Shown here: piece after piece, positions 35,276 to 45,771 of the stretch | Numbering within the stretch: the stretch's first letter is position 1 | Layout: the number at the start of each line of letters is the position of its first letter | Assembly: GCF_000473085.1 (NCBI RefSeq) | Contig: NZ_AXBA01000013.1 | Location: 1-64,000 of the forward strand | Origin: Azorhizobium doebereinerae UFLA1-100 | Lineage (GTDB): Bacteria; Pseudomonadota; Alphaproteobacteria; Rhizobiales; Xanthobacteraceae | DNA: 64,000 nucleotides | Direction of reading: 5' to 3' | Made by a program: the position numbers and the translations under genes | The notes under the pieces: model-generated | Seen by the model: only the letters and a program-made list of their open reading frames with translations | Told to the model about the DNA's origin: nothing | Database searches by the model: none

Positions 35276-38200
35276 ATGACCGACAAGACGCCTCCCGACA
35301 AGACGCCTGCCGACAAGACGCCGTCCGACGCCGTCGACTATTCCGCCACCCTGTTCCTGCCGCAGACGCCCTTCCCCATGCGCGGGGGCCTGCCCAAGAA
35401 GGAGCCGGAACTGCTGGAGCGCTGGGCGCGGCTCGGCCTGCGCGAGCGCCTGCGCGAGGCCGGACGCGGCCGCCCGCGCTTCGTGCTGCATGACGGCCCG
35501 CCCTACGCCAACGGCAACATCCATATCGGCCACGCCCTCAACAAGATCCTGAAGGACGTGGTGACCCGCTCGCAGCAGATGCTGGGCCACGACAGCAATT
35601 ACGTGCCCGGCTGGGATTGCCACGGCCTGCCGATCGAATGGAAGATCGAGGAGGAGAACTACCGCAAGAAGGGCAAGACCAAGCCCGACCTCGCGGACAG
35701 CGCCGCCATGATCGCCTTCCGCCAGGAGTGCCGCGCCTATGCCGGCCACTGGCTGAACGAGCAGCGCACCGAGTTCAAGCGCCTCGGCGTCGAGGGCGAC
35801 TGGGAGCACCCCTACACCACCATGAGCTTCATCGGCGAGGCGCAGATCGCCCGCGAAATCATGAAGTTCGCCGACAACGGCCTGCTCTATCGCGGCTCCA
35901 AGCCGGTGATGTGGTCGGTGGTGGAGAAGACAGCCCTGGCCGAGGCCGAGGTGGAATATCACGACCACACCAGCGATACGGTGTGGGTGAAGTTTCCGGT
36001 GCAGGGCGGCGAGCTTGCCGGTGCCTATGTGGTGATCTGGACCACCACTCCCTGGACCATGCCGGGCAACCGCGCCATCTCCTTCTCCGCCAAGATTTCC
36101 TATGGCCTCTATGAGGTCACGGACGCCCCGGCGGACAATTGGGCCAAGGCCGGCGACCGGCTGATCCTCGCCGACAAGCTGGCGGAGGACGTTTTCAAGG
36201 CCGCCCGTGCCACCACCTTCGCGCGACGCGCGGACGTGTCCGCAGCCGAACTGGCCGAGCTTGTCACCGCCCATCCGCTGGCCGGCATCGGCTACGACTT
36301 CAAGGTGCCGCTGCTCGACGGCGACCATGTCACCGACGATGCCGGCACCGGCTTCGTCCACACCGCTCCCGGCCACGGCCGCGAGGATTTCGAGATCTGG
36401 ACCCAGCACCGCCGCTGGCTGGAGGAGCGCGGCATCAACCCCGCCATCCCCTATACTGTGGACGAGGACAGCCTCTACACCGCCCAGGCGCCTGGCTTCG
36501 AAGGCAAGCGCGTCATCACCGACAAGGGCGAGAAGGGCGACGCCAACCAGGCGGTCATCGACGCCCTCGTGGCGGCCGGCAACCTCTTGGCGCGCGGCCG
36601 GCTGAAGCACCAGTATCCGCACTCCTGGCGCTCCAAGAAGCCGGTGATCTTCCGCAACACGCCGCAATGGTTCATCGCCATGGACCAGAACATCCGCGGC
36701 GCGGACGGCAAGGCGGCGCCGCGCCCGGCGACGCTCGGCGGCAACGAGCCCGACACGCTGCGTGCCCGCGCGCTCGCCGGCATCAAGACCGTGGAGTGGG
36801 TGCCGGCGGCGGGCGAGAACCGCATCACCGGCATGATCGAGAGCCGCCCGGACTGGGTGGTCTCGCGCCAGCGCGCCTGGGGCGTGCCGATCACCGTCTT
36901 CATCCGCCCGCTCGCCGACGGCTCGGTGGAGATCCTGCGCGACGCCGAGGTGAATGCCCGCATCGCCGCCGCCTTCGAGGAGGAGGGCGCGGATGCCTGG
37001 TACCAGCCCGGCGCCCGCGAGCGCTTCCTCGGGGGCCGCGCCGCCGAAGGCTGGGCCAAGGTGGACGACATCCTGGACGTGTGGTTCGACAGCGGCTCGA
37101 CCCACGCCTTCACCCTGGAGGTGCGGCCCGACCTGAAGGCCGAGCGCGCTCCGGACGGCCCCGACCGGGTGATGTATCTGGAAGGCTCGGACCAGCATCG
37201 CGGCTGGTTCCATTCCTCGCTGCTGGAAAGCTGCGGCACGCGCGGGCGCCCGCCCTACGACGTGGTGCTCACGCACGGCTTCGTGCTGGACGAGGACGGC
37301 CGCAAGATGTCCAAGTCGCTGGGCAACGTGGTCGCCCCGCAGTCGGTCATCAAGGAATCCGGCGCCGACATCCTGCGCCTGTGGGTCTGCGCCTCGGACT
37401 ATTCCGACGACCTGCGCATCGGCCCGGAAATCCTGAAGACCACGGCGGACACCTACCGCAAGCTGCGCAACACCGTGCGCTGGCTGCTGGGCTCGCTGCA
37501 CCACTACCACCCCGCCGAGCGCGTCGCCTTCGCCGACATGCCGGCGCTGGAACGCCTGATCCTCAACCGCCTCGCCGAACTCGACGGGCAGGTGCGCGAG
37601 GCCTATGCGGCGTTCGACTACAAGCGGGTGAACGCGCTGCTCACGGTGTTCATGACCAACGAGCTGTCCGCCTTCTATTTCGACGTGCGCAAGGACGCGC
37701 TCTATTGCGACCCGATCTCCTCGCCGACGCGGCGGGCGTGCCTGACCGTGCTCAACGAGGTGTTCGACCGGCTCGTCACCTGGCTGGCGCCGATCCTGCC
37801 CTTCACCTGCGAGGAAGCCTTCATCGCGCGGACCGGCTCGGAAGAGGGCTCGGTGCATCTCCTCACCTTCCCTGAGACCCCTGAGGCGTGGCGCGATGCC
37901 GCGCTGGCCGAGCAGTGGCGCAAGGTGCGGCAGGTGCGCCGCGTGGTGCTCGGCGCCCTGGAGGTGGAGCGCGCCGCCAAGCGCATCGGCTCCTCGCTGG
38001 AGGCCGCACCCGTCATCCACGTGACCGATCCGGACCTGCTGGCGGCGCTCGGCGGCGTCGATCTGGCGGAAGTGTGCATCACCAGCGCCGCGACCCTGGC
38101 CACCGACGAGGCTCCGGCGGACGCCTTCCGGCTCGACGACGTGCCCGGCGTCGCCGTGGTGCCGGCCCTGGCGGTCGGCCGCAAGTGCGCCCGCTCCTGG

Positions 38201-38302
38201 AAGGTCTCGCCCGAGGTGGGCGCCGACCCGGACTATCCGGACGTGACCCCGCGCGACGCCCAGGCGCTGCGCGAGTTCAACGCCCGCGCGGCGGCGGAAT
38301 AG
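35276..38302 (+). CDS. ileS: Isoleucyl-tRNA synthetase
   Basis: 1008 residues. Class I signatures are [13 protein letters not shown] (HIGH at about 82-85) and [10 protein letters not shown] (KMSKS near 677-681). The editing domain includes the motif [16 protein letters not shown]. Homologues in alphaproteobacteria are this size. The N-terminus has three 5-residue repeats ([15 protein letters not shown]), encoded by a 15-nt tandem repeat at 35282-35326, that lie before the conserved part. The end is 4 nt before the lspA start, so both are co-transcribed. Confidence 0.98.
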   Translation: MTDKTPPDKTPADKTPSDAVDYSATLFLPQTPFPMRGGLPKKEPELLERWARLGLRERLREAGRGRPRFVLHDGPPYANGNIHIGHALNKILKDVVTRSQQMLGHDSNYVPGWDCHGLPIEWKIEEENYRKKGKTKPDLADSAAMIAFRQECRAYAGHWLNEQRTEFKRLGVEGDWEHPYTTMSFIGEAQIAREIMKFADNGLLYRGSKPVMWSVVEKTALAEAEVEYHDHTSDTVWVKFPVQGGELAGAYVVIWTTTPWTMPGNRAISFSAKISYGLYEVTDAPADNWAKAGDRLILADKLAEDVFKAARATTFARRADVSAAELAELVTAHPLAGIGYDFKVPLLDGDHVTDDAGTGFVHTAPGHGREDFEIWTQHRRWLEERGINPAIPYTVDEDSLYTAQAPGFEGKRVITDKGEKGDANQAVIDALVAAGNLLARGRLKHQYPHSWRSKKPVIFRNTPQWFIAMDQNIRGADGKAAPRPATLGGNEPDTLRARALAGIKTVEWVPAAGENRITGMIESRPDWVVSRQRAWGVPITVFIRPLADGSVEILRDAEVNARIAAAFEEEGADAWYQPGARERFLGGRAAEGWAKVDDILDVWFDSGSTHAFTLEVRPDLKAERAPDGPDRVMYLEGSDQHRGWFHSSLLESCGTRGRPPYDVVLTHGFVLDEDGRKMSKSLGNVVAPQSVIKESGADILRLWVCASDYSDDLRIGPEILKTTADTYRKLRNTVRWLLGSLHHYHPAERVAFADMPALERLILNRLAELDGQVREAYAAFDYKRVNALLTVFMTNELSAFYFDVRKDALYCDPISSPTRRACLTVLNEVFDRLVTWLAPILPFTCEEAFIARTGSEEGSVHLLTFPETPEAWRDAALAEQWRKVRQVRRVVLGALEVERAAKRIGSSLEAAPVIHVTDPDLLAALGGVDLAEVCITSAATLATDEAPADAFRLDDVPGVAVVPALAVGRKCARSWKVSPEVGADPDYPDVTPRDAQALREFNARAAAE
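35282..35326 (+). repeat. Three 15-nt tandem repeats inside ileS
   Basis: The units encode D-K-T-P-x and differ at the last codon and one silent site. They are in-frame and outside the conserved synthetase, so copy number may vary between strains. Confidence 0.8.
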
Positions 38303-38306
38303 GCCC

Positions 38307-38837
38307 ATGGCACCGCTCCGGCTCGGCGTGCTGACCGCGCTGGCGGCCCTGGTCCTCGACCAGGCCACCAAGACCGCCGTGCTCGCCTGGTCGGACGGCT
38401 GGGGCGCGCCGATCCGCGCCATCACGCCGTTCATGGACTTCGTGGTGCTGTGGAACTACGGCATCAGCTACGGCCTGTTTCCCCAGGGCGAAACCGGGCG
38501 CTGGGTGCTGGTGGCCATCAAGGTGCTGGCGGCGGTCGGTTTCGCGGTCTGGCTGGCCCGCACCGCGCGGCGGATCGAGGGGCTGGCGCTCGGCCTGCTC
38601 ATCGGCGGAGCCATCGGCAATGCCGTGGACCGGCTGGTCTATGGCGGCGTGTTCGATTTCATCTCGCTGCACGCCTTCGGCTACCATTGGTATGTGTTCA
38701 ACGTGGCGGATATCGCTGTCGTTGTGGGCGTCGCGATCCTTCTTTATGATGCACTCTTCGCGCGCGCCTCAAAAACGCCGCCCTCTGGGGCCAGCCCTAA
38801 GGCGGCATCGGACCAGGGTGGCCATCCTCCGGCCTGA
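38307..38837 (+). CDS. lspA: Lipoprotein signal peptidase (signal peptidase II)
   Basis: 176 residues with four membrane segments. The two catalytic aspartates are in the conserved boxes [16 protein letters not shown] and [11 protein letters not shown], and the conserved DQATK is near the N-terminus. It cleaves the signal peptide of prolipoproteins in the inner membrane. It lies 4 nt after ileS, the usual ileS-lspA arrangement. Confidence 0.97.
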   Translation: MAPLRLGVLTALAALVLDQATKTAVLAWSDGWGAPIRAITPFMDFVVLWNYGISYGLFPQGETGRWVLVAIKVLAAVGFAVWLARTARRIEGLALGLLIGGAIGNAVDRLVYGGVFDFISLHAFGYHWYVFNVADIAVVVGVAILLYDALFARASKTPPSGASPKAASDQGGHPPA

Positions 38838-38905
38838 GCGTCGCGGACGCCTTTGGTATGCGAGCCTCTGGTATGCGAATGGCCTGGCAAATTGGGAAAG
38901 GACCC

Positions 38906-39577
38906 ATGCGGAAGATCATGAGACGGTCGCTGACGACCTCCAGGATGCGTGCGTTCCTCCTCGGCGCATCCGCTCTGGCGGCTTTGCCCGCCGCCGCCCT
39001 TGGCACCGCCGCCCCGGCCGCGGCGCAGCAGGACCCGGACCTCGTCCGCAACACGCTGAGCACGCTGGGCATCATCGAAGAGCAGAAGCCCAACATCCAG
39101 TATCGCGAGCGCGCGCCGCTGGTGGTGCCGCCGCCGACGGCGGCCGACGGGCTGCCCCAGCCCCAGGCTGCGGCCTCCACCAAGCTGCCCAACTGGCCGA
39201 AGGATCCGGATGTGCAGCGCGCACAGCAGGCCAAGTCGGTCGATAACAGCCCGGTGATGCGCTACGAGGACAAGCGCGACGTGCTGCTTCCCAGCGAGCT
39301 CAACAAGGGCCGCAAGGCGAAGGCCAACGCCATCGACGGCCCGGTGGGCGCCGACAGCAAGCGCGACGTGATGCTGCCGAGCGAACTGGGCTTCAAGTCC
39401 TGGTTTGGCATCACCCCGTCCGACGAGAAGCCGCTGGCGTTCAACGGCGAGCCGGAGCGCGAGAGCCTCACCCAGCCCCCGCCCGGCTACCAGACGCCCG
39501 CGCCCAACGCGCCCTACGGCGTGGTGGAGAAGAAGAACGAACCGTTCAAATTCCCGACGCTGTTCGACCGCCAGTGA
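38906..39577 (+). CDS. Secreted protein of unknown function downstream of lspA
   Basis: 223 residues from ATG 38906, preceded by aaagga. The signal peptide is MRKIMRRSLTTSRMRAFLL...AAA with a possible cleavage after AAAQ. The mature part is Pro/Lys-rich without recognised domain. Two short repeats read KRDVLLPSELNKG and KRDVMLPSELGFK (about 45 residues apart). It lies between lspA and the M16 peptidases and is conserved in location in related alphaproteobacteria (from memory, not checked). Confidence 0.75.
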   Translation: MRKIMRRSLTTSRMRAFLLGASALAALPAAALGTAAPAAAQQDPDLVRNTLSTLGIIEEQKPNIQYRERAPLVVPPPTAADGLPQPQAAASTKLPNWPKDPDVQRAQQAKSVDNSPVMRYEDKRDVLLPSELNKGRKAKANAIDGPVGADSKRDVMLPSELGFKSWFGITPSDEKPLAFNGEPERESLTQPPPGYQTPAPNAPYGVVEKKNEPFKFPTLFDRQ

Positions 39578-39890
39578 ACCGCAGCGCCGCGATGCCGGGC
39601 CGGAAGGCCGCGTCGCGGCCGCACTGGTGCTCTCGCGCGCGCCGCGCCTTTTCGCCTGCCGGCACCTGCGCCCACGGCCGTCGCCGTTGCGCGTCAGGCG
39701 CCCGCGCCGCCCGCTTGCCCCGCTCCTGCGGGCGCCGCCGCGATCAAAACACCGCGAAACGACAGGCTCCGGCGCTGCGCCGCGCGTGCCGATGGGGCAC
39801 ATTGGCTGCGCCCGGCACCTTGGCCGGTACCGTTCGACGCCCTATCTCTCTTGAGCGCGCGCCTCTTCGGGCGCGCCGTGGAACTGCCCC
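39578..39890. other. Intergenic region before the first M16 gene
   Basis: 313 bp, GC-rich, with no supported gene or RNA. A 7-bp hairpin GCGCGCC/GGCGCGC at 39857-39876 lies 14 nt before the GTG start of the peptidase gene and could affect its translation. No T-run is present. Confidence 0.5.
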
Positions 39891-41261
39891 GTGAACGTGA
39901 GACGCCTCGCCATGGTCGCCATCATCGCCGCCGCCGGAGCCGCCGCCGCGGCCTCCGAAGCTTCTGCCGCCGGCCCGGAGGTGACGCAGTTCGAGCTCGC
40001 CAACGGCTTCAAGATCATGGTGATCCCCGACCATCGCACGCCGGTGGTCACGCACATGGTATGGTATCAGGTGGGCTCCGCCGACGAGCAGCCGGGCAAG
40101 TCGGGCATCGCCCACTTCCTGGAGCACCTGATGTTCAAGGGCACCGAGAAGACCGCCCCCGGCGTGTTCTCGGCCGAGGTCGCCCGCCTCGGCGGCCAGG
40201 AAAACGCCTTCACCTCCACCGACTACACCTCCTATTTCCAGCGCGTCGCCAAGGATCACCTCAAGACGGTGATGACCTTCGAGGCCGACCGCATGACCGG
40301 GCTCCAGCTCACCGACGAGGTGGTGCTGCCCGAGCGCGACGTGGTGCTGGAGGAGCGCCGCATGCGCACCGACAACGATCCCGGCGCGCGCCTGGGCGAG
40401 GCGCTCCAGGCGGCAACTTACGTGAACCATCCCTACCAGCACCCGATCATCGGCTGGGAGCACGAGATCAAGCAGCTCAACCGCGAGGATGCGCTGGCCT
40501 TCTACCGCCGCTTCTACGCCCCCAACAACGCCGTGCTGGTGGTGGCGGGCGACGTGGAGCCGGCGCAGGTCAAGGCGCTGGCGGAAGAGACCTACGGCAA
40601 GATCCCCCGCGCCGACACGCCGCCGCGCCACCGCCCGCAGGAGCCCGAGCCGCAGGCCCACCGCCGCGTCTCGCTGAGCGATGCCCGCGTGGCGCAGCCG
40701 AGCCTCCAGCGCTCCTATCTCGTGCCCTCCTACCGCACCGCCAAGGGCACCGAATCCGAGGCGCTGGACGTGCTGGCGCAGATCCTCGGCGGCGGCCAGA
40801 CCGGCCGCCTCTATCGCGCGCTGGTGGTCGAGCAGGGCCTCGCCGCCGGTGCCGGCGCCTGGTATCAGGGCACGGCCTATGACGAGACCCGCTTCGGCTT
40901 CTCCGCCTCCCCGCGCCCCGGCGTGACGCTGGAGGCGCTGGAAGCCGCGCTCGACACCGTCATCGCCAAATTCGCCGAGACCGGCCCCGACGAGCTGGAG
41001 CTGGCCCGCGCCAAGACCCGCCTGACGGCGGACGCCATCTATGCCCGCGACAACCAGGCCACCCTGGCGCGCATCTATGGCGCGTCCTGGGCCACCGGCG
41101 TCAGCGTGGACCAGGTGAACGCCTGGCCCGACCGGGTGAAGAGCGTGACGGCGGACGAGGTGAAGCAGGCCGCCCAGCGCTATCTGGTGCTGCGCCGGGC
41201 GGTGACCGGCTATCTCACCCCCGCCGCCGCGCCCAAGGCGCCGGCGGAGAACCGCTCGTGA
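39891..41261 (+). CDS. M16-family zinc peptidase (pitrilysin-like), active subunit
   Basis: 456 residues from GTG 39891, with a signal peptide of about 26 residues (VRRLAMVAIIAAAGAAAAASEASA). The inverted zinc motif HFLEH (HxxEH) is at about 81-85, with the distal Glu in PERDVVLEERRMRTDND. The paired second gene lacks this motif. The protein is likely secreted to the periplasm, where it degrades peptides as a heterodimer with the downstream partner. The stop overlaps the partner's GTG start as GTGA. Confidence 0.93.
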   Translation: MNVRRLAMVAIIAAAGAAAAASEASAAGPEVTQFELANGFKIMVIPDHRTPVVTHMVWYQVGSADEQPGKSGIAHFLEHLMFKGTEKTAPGVFSAEVARLGGQENAFTSTDYTSYFQRVAKDHLKTVMTFEADRMTGLQLTDEVVLPERDVVLEERRMRTDNDPGARLGEALQAATYVNHPYQHPIIGWEHEIKQLNREDALAFYRRFYAPNNAVLVVAGDVEPAQVKALAEETYGKIPRADTPPRHRPQEPEPQAHRRVSLSDARVAQPSLQRSYLVPSYRTAKGTESEALDVLAQILGGGQTGRLYRALVVEQGLAAGAGAWYQGTAYDETRFGFSASPRPGVTLEALEAALDTVIAKFAETGPDELELARAKTRLTADAIYARDNQATLARIYGASWATGVSVDQVNAWPDRVKSVTADEVKQAAQRYLVLRRAVTGYLTPAAAPKAPAENRS

Positions 41262-42670
41262 GGCGTCCCGCCCCGGCGCCGCGCGCCGCGTCCCATTCGA
41301 CAGCGCGCCTTGCGGGGCGCACTGTCAGCCGCCGGTCCGTCGGCGCCGCCGTGCTCCTCTTCTCGATGGTCATCATGTCGCTCGCTCTCGTCACGCCTTC
41401 GAACGCCCAGTCGCAGACCACGCGGATCACCAAGGTCACCAGCCCCGGCGGCATCGAGGCCTGGCTGGTGCACGACACCACCCTGCCGCTGGTGGCCATG
41501 GAGTTCGCCTTCCTGGGCGGCGCCGCGCAGGACCCGGCCGGCGTCCCCGGCGTGGCCAGCCTTGCCGCCTCGCTGCTGGACGAAGGCGCCGGCGATCTCG
41601 ATGCGGAAGCCTTCCATCGCACCCTCGCCGACAAGGCCATCGAGCTGCATTTCGACGCCAACCGCGACGAAGTCCGTGGTTCCGTGCGCACGCTGTCGGA
41701 AAACCGCGCGGCGGCGTTCGACCTGCTGCGCCTGGCGGTGACGCATCCGCGCTTCGACGGCGAGGCCATCGAGCGCATCCGCACCGCGCAGCTCGCGGCG
41801 CTGCGTCGCCGCTCCACCGAGCCCAACGCCATCGCCAGCGAACGCTGGTTCGCCCTCGCCTTCCCGAACCATCCCTACGGCCGCCCGGTGGACGGCACGC
41901 TGGAGAGCGTGCCCAAGATCACCAGCGACCATCTGGCGGCGTTCGCCGCCACCAATCTCGCCCGCTCCAACCTGCGGGTGGCGGTGGTGGGCGACATCAC
42001 GCCGGAGGATCTGGGCAAGGAGCTGGACCGGGTGTTCGGCGCGCTGCCCGAGACGGCCAAGCTCACCCCGGTGGCGGACGTCACCCCCAAGGGCCTCGGC
42101 ACCGTGGACGTGGTGCCGCTCGACGTCTCCCAGTCGGTGGTGATGATCGGCACCGACGGCCTGGAACGGCAGGACCCCGATTTCATCACCGCCTATGTGC
42201 TCAACCACATCCTCGGCGGCAGCGCCTTTTCCTCGCGCCTGTTCAAGGAAGTGCGCGAGGCGCGCGGCCTCGCCTATTCGGTCTATTCTTACCAGGTGGC
42301 GCTGGAGCATGCGGGCCTGTGGTTCGCCGGCACGGCCACCAAGAACGAGCGCGCCGCCGAATCCATCAAGATCATCGGCGACGAGTTCCGCCAGATCCTC
42401 GACCAGGGCCCGACGCCCGCGGAACTGGACGAGGCGAAGGCCTATCTCAAGGGCAGCTATGCCCTGCGCTTCGACACCTCCTCGAAGGTGGCTGGGCAGT
42501 TGCTGCAAATCCAGATCGACCGGCTGGGCATCGATTATATCGACCGCCGCAACGCGCTCATCGAGGCGGTGACGCTGGACGACCTGAAGCGCGTGGCCCA
42601 GCGCCTCGCCAGCGCCAAGACCACCTTGACGGTGGTGGTGGGCCGCCCGACCGGCCTCTCCGGCGGCTGA
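41258..42670 (+). CDS. M16-family peptidase-like, inactive subunit
   Basis: 470 residues from the overlapping GTG. An N-terminal Ala/Arg-rich segment is followed by a hydrophobic signal (AAVLLFSMVIMSLALVTPSNA). The position of HxxEH is replaced by ASLAASLLDEG, so no zinc site exists. The R/Y substrate motif of the inactive half, GGSAFSSRLFKEVREARGLAYSV, is intact. This matches the two-subunit M16 organisation (as in mitochondrial MPP). A GTG overlap indicates coupled translation. Confidence 0.92.
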   Translation: MRRPAPAPRAASHSTARLAGRTVSRRSVGAAVLLFSMVIMSLALVTPSNAQSQTTRITKVTSPGGIEAWLVHDTTLPLVAMEFAFLGGAAQDPAGVPGVASLAASLLDEGAGDLDAEAFHRTLADKAIELHFDANRDEVRGSVRTLSENRAAAFDLLRLAVTHPRFDGEAIERIRTAQLAALRRRSTEPNAIASERWFALAFPNHPYGRPVDGTLESVPKITSDHLAAFAATNLARSNLRVAVVGDITPEDLGKELDRVFGALPETAKLTPVADVTPKGLGTVDVVPLDVSQSVVMIGTDGLERQDPDFITAYVLNHILGGSAFSSRLFKEVREARGLAYSVYSYQVALEHAGLWFAGTATKNERAAESIKIIGDEFRQILDQGPTPAELDEAKAYLKGSYALRFDTSSKVAGQLLQIQIDRLGIDYIDRRNALIEAVTLDDLKRVAQRLASAKTTLTVVVGRPTGLSGG

Positions 42671-42936
42671 TCGGCGGCGCTCCACAGGGCCGGAGCCGAA
42701 AGATCGGCCTCCGGCCTTATTTCCGCCCGCGCTAACCATAAAAGCAGAGAGCGGCCCGGTGGGAGCCATCCGGGGGGCATGCCCCCTCCCCGGTGACTTT
42801 AACTTTTTGTTATATACGCTGCCCGCTTGGCCTGACGCTCCCCGGCTTCCGCCGAAGATGTCTCCGCTTCCGGGCTCTGGAGAGGACCCGAGGCGCTTGG
42901 CGCCCGGCAGATCCTCTTGGTTCTGGAGGAGGTGAC

Positions 42937-43767
42937 ATGCGTCTGGCGTTCCACGCCGCCCTGCCGACCCGCATTCTGGCCGGCGGCGCACTGGCCTTCG
43001 CGCTGGCGGGGTGCGCGGGCTTCAATTCGCAGGGCACGTTCGGCGCCCCGGGCACCACGGTGGACGCGGCCGCGGCCACCGGCCCGGTGTCTCCCTCGGG
43101 CACCACGGTCGCCGGCGGAACGCCGGACGGCAACCAGGTAACCTGCCCGCCGGTGACGGTGCGCTCCGGCGCCTCCACCTGGCAGGTTCCCGCGCCCGGC
43201 GGCGGGCTGCGCGCCCAGGGCACGTTCGGCACGCTGGCCCGCGAATGCCAGGTGGCCAACGGCCAGATGAACATCAAGGTCGGCATCGAGGGCCGCGTGA
43301 TCCTCGGCGAGAAGGGCTCGCCCGGCGCCTTCACCGTGCCGGTGCGCGTGGCGCTGGTGTCCGAAGGCCCGAATCCGGTGACGATCCAGAGCAAGTTCTT
43401 CGTGGTGCCGGTGCAGGTGCCGGCGAACGAGACCCAGGCCGGCTTCGCGGTGGTGGAAGAAGGCATCGTCTTCCCCATGCCAGCGCACACGGACGATCTC
43501 GACCGCTACATCATCTATGTGGGCTTCGATTCGAAGGGCGATGCGGGCGCCAAGCCGGCCCGGCCGCGCCCGGCGACGCCCCGCCCCGCCGCCAGCACGC
43601 CGGCGGCGAGCACGCCGGCTGCAAGCAGCAGTTCCAAGCCCGCGTCCAACAGCGGCGGCGCGCCGTCGAGCGACACGTTCGGCCCGGCGCCGACCTTCTC
43701 CGCGCCGGCTTCGAGCGGCGCGGTCGGCCCCTCGCCCAACACCTTCGGCCCGCCGCCCACGCAGTGA
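42937..43767 (+). CDS. Lipoprotein of unknown function with a low-complexity C-terminus
   Basis: 276 residues from ATG 42937, with ggaggaggt upstream. The lipobox LAGC follows a hydrophobic signal (Cys near residue 27), so it should be lipidated and anchored. The middle is a compact domain with a conserved-looking segment VGIEGRVILGEKGSPGAFTVPVRVALVSEG. The last 100 residues are Ala/Pro/Ser-rich (PATPRPAASTPAAS), probably a periplasmic or peptidoglycan-spanning arm. Function is unknown. Confidence 0.8.
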   Translation: MRLAFHAALPTRILAGGALAFALAGCAGFNSQGTFGAPGTTVDAAAATGPVSPSGTTVAGGTPDGNQVTCPPVTVRSGASTWQVPAPGGGLRAQGTFGTLARECQVANGQMNIKVGIEGRVILGEKGSPGAFTVPVRVALVSEGPNPVTIQSKFFVVPVQVPANETQAGFAVVEEGIVFPMPAHTDDLDRYIIYVGFDSKGDAGAKPARPRPATPRPAASTPAASTPAASSSSKPASNSGGAPSSDTFGPAPTFSAPASSGAVGPSPNTFGPPPTQ

Positions 43768-43910
43768 GCATGGCGGCCCGGCACGCCTGCCCCCAATGCC
43801 GATGCGCCCACGCAACGGCATTGGGTATAAGACGAGCGGCGAATTGACGGGGACGACGGATCCCCTATGCTGCAACGCGACGGTGGGTTTCTCGCCGTCG
43901 TTCGGATGAT

Positions 43911-44173
43911 CCCTGCGGGAGAGACCGGAAAGCCGCATCCGCGGTGATCCGGCGCCGAAGGCGCAACCGCCCCGGAACCGCTCAGGCAACAAGGGCCGCA
44001 GGGTGACGAGCCTCTGGAAAGCAGTCGCGGACGCGATGCTGTTCCGGAGCGTTTGGCGTTCGCGCCTGCGTTCCGGTTCACATGCGTCCAGCGGCTCACC
44101 GACGGAGTAAACCGGCGCCGGTCGCTGACATGCGATGGGCGCGGTGAATCTCTCAGGTTCCTGCGACAGAGGG
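43911..44173 (+). ncRNA. Tandem glycine riboswitch
   Basis: Aptamer 1 spans 43911-44003: its closing stem is CCCTGCGG (43911-43918) with CCGCAGGG (43996-44003). It contains the conserved GGGAGAGACC, GCGCCGAAGGCGCAACC and CTCAGGCAAC elements. Aptamer 2 spans 44011-44172: CCTCTG (44011-44016) pairs with CAGAGG (44167-44172). It contains ACCGACGGAGTAAACC and the hallmark GGTGAATCTCTCAGGTTCC. Aptamer 2 has a long insertion in its variable stem. Glycine binding would regulate the gcv operon that starts 57 nt downstream. Confidence 0.92.
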
Positions 44174-44181
44174 GGCGCCGC

Positions 44182-44199
44182 GCGGATCTTGCGATCCGC
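44182..44199 (+). promoter_or_regulatory. Hairpin after the riboswitch (candidate expression platform)
   Basis: GCGGATC (44182-44188), loop TTGC and GATCCGC (44193-44199) lie between aptamer 2 and the gcvT start at 44230. There is no T-run, so control may be translational or through an alternative fold with the aptamer-2 stem. Confidence 0.5.
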
Positions 44200-44229
44200 A
44201 CAGTCTGGCGCCTATCGCGGAACCGTTGC

Positions 44230-45393
44230 ATGTCGCATGCTGACGACACGACCCCCCTTCTGAAGACCCCGCTCCATGCCGCCCATGCGGCACTGGGAGC
44301 CAAGCTCGTGCCCTTCGCGGGCTACGACATGCCGGTGCAGTACCCCACCGGCATCCTCACCGAGCACAATTGGACGCGCGAGAGCGCCGGCCTGTTCGAC
44401 GTCTCCCACATGGGCCAGGCCTCGCTGATCGGTCCCGACCACGCCACCACGGCGCGGGTGCTGGAAGCCCTCGTTCCGGCGGACATCCTCAATCTCAAGC
44501 CCGGCCAGCAGCGCTATTCGCAGCTCCTGGCGGACGACGGCGGCATCCTGGACGACCTCATGGTCGCCCGTCCGCTGGACCCGGCGCAGGACGGCACGCT
44601 GCTCCTGGTGGTCAACGCCGCCTGCAAGACCGCCGATTACGCTTATATCGCCGCCCGCCTGCCGGCCGGCGTCGCGCTCGTGACCCACGAAGACCGCGCA
44701 CTCATCGCGCTCCAGGGCCCCAAGGCGGTGGACGTGATGGCCCGCCATGCCCCCGGCACCGCTGACATGGCGTTCATGAGCGTCATCCGCACCACCTACG
44801 ACGGCATCCCCATCGGCATCTCCCGCTCCGGCTACACCGGCGAGGACGGCTATGAGATTTCGGTCGCCAATGGCGACGCCGAGAAGCTCTGGAACGCCCT
44901 GCTGGCTGAGCCGGAGGTGAAGCCCATCGGCCTCGGCGCCCGCGACAGCCTGCGACTGGAAGCGGGCCTGTGCCTCTACGGCCACGACATCGACACCACC
45001 ACCTCGCCGGTGGAAGGCGCGCTCACCTGGTCGATCCAGAAGCGCCGCCGCGAGGAGGGCGGCTTCCCCGGCGCCGCGCGCATCCAGCGCGAGCTGAAGG
45101 ACGGCCCGGCGCGCGTGCGCGTCGGCCTCGCCTTCGACGGCCGCGCCCCGGCCCGCGAGGGCGCCGAGATCGCCACCAAGGACGGCGCCGTCGTCGGCCG
45201 CGTCACCTCCGGCGGCTTCGGCCCGACGCTCGGCGCGCCCATGGCGCTCGGCTACGTGCCCACCGCCATGTCGACACCCGGCACGAAGCTGGACGTCATC
45301 GTCCGCGGCAAGCCGCTCGCCGCCACTATCGTCACAACCCCGTTCGTGCCGCAGCGCTACGTTCGGAAGACCACTGCAGCCAAAGGGGCCTGA
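44230..45393 (+). CDS. gcvT: Glycine cleavage system T protein (aminomethyltransferase)
   Basis: 387 residues from ATG 44230. The N-terminal part ([28 protein letters not shown]) and the GCV_T motif [11 protein letters not shown] are typical. The folate site includes [13 protein letters not shown], where the catalytic Asp region and Glu of the family sit. T-protein transfers the one-carbon unit from the lipoyl arm of H-protein to tetrahydrofolate and releases ammonia. It is the first gene of gcvT-gcvH-osmC-gcvPA-gcvPB behind the glycine riboswitch. Confidence 0.97.
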   Translation: MSHADDTTPLLKTPLHAAHAALGAKLVPFAGYDMPVQYPTGILTEHNWTRESAGLFDVSHMGQASLIGPDHATTARVLEALVPADILNLKPGQQRYSQLLADDGGILDDLMVARPLDPAQDGTLLLVVNAACKTADYAYIAARLPAGVALVTHEDRALIALQGPKAVDVMARHAPGTADMAFMSVIRTTYDGIPIGISRSGYTGEDGYEISVANGDAEKLWNALLAEPEVKPIGLGARDSLRLEAGLCLYGHDIDTTTSPVEGALTWSIQKRRREEGGFPGAARIQRELKDGPARVRVGLAFDGRAPAREGAEIATKDGAVVGRVTSGGFGPTLGAPMALGYVPTAMSTPGTKLDVIVRGKPLAATIVTTPFVPQRYVRKTTAAKGA

Positions 45394-45396
45394 CCC

Positions 45397-45768
45397 ATGA
45401 TCATCCGTTACTCCAAGGATCACGAATATGTCCGTCTCGACGGCGACGTGGCCGTGGTCGGCATCTCCAGCTACGCTCAGGAGCAGCTCGGCGACGTGGT
45501 GTTCGTGGAACTGCCCGAGGTCGGCAAGACCGTCGCCCAGGGCAAGGAAGCTGCCGTCGTCGAGAGCGTGAAGGCCGCCAGCGAGGTCTACGCCCCCGTC
45601 TCCGGCGAGGTGGTGGAGGTCAACAGCGAACTGGAAGCCGCCCCCGCGACCGTCAACGAGGATCCCGAAGGCAAGGGCTGGTTCCTGAAGCTCAAGCTCT
45701 CCAACCCGGCCGAGTTCGACGCGCTCCTGAGCGAGGCGGACTACAAGGCCTTCCTGGAGACGCTCTGA
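45397..45768 (+). CDS. gcvH: Glycine cleavage system H protein
   Basis: 123 residues, standard length. The lipoyl lysine is in [16 protein letters not shown] (Lys near 58). The hammerhead fold start reads [21 protein letters not shown]. The swinging lipoyl arm shuttles intermediates between P, T and L proteins. It lies 3 nt after gcvT and 3 nt before the OsmC gene. No L protein (lpd) is in the window. Confidence 0.98.
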   Translation: MIIRYSKDHEYVRLDGDVAVVGISSYAQEQLGDVVFVELPEVGKTVAQGKEAAVVESVKAASEVYAPVSGEVVEVNSELEAAPATVNEDPEGKGWFLKLKLSNPAEFDALLSEADYKAFLETL

Positions 45769-45771
45769 GCC

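Noticed and set aside
35222-38434. 1070-codon minus-strand frame opposite ileS
   Set aside because: Same artefact; ileS motifs on the plus strand are unambiguous.
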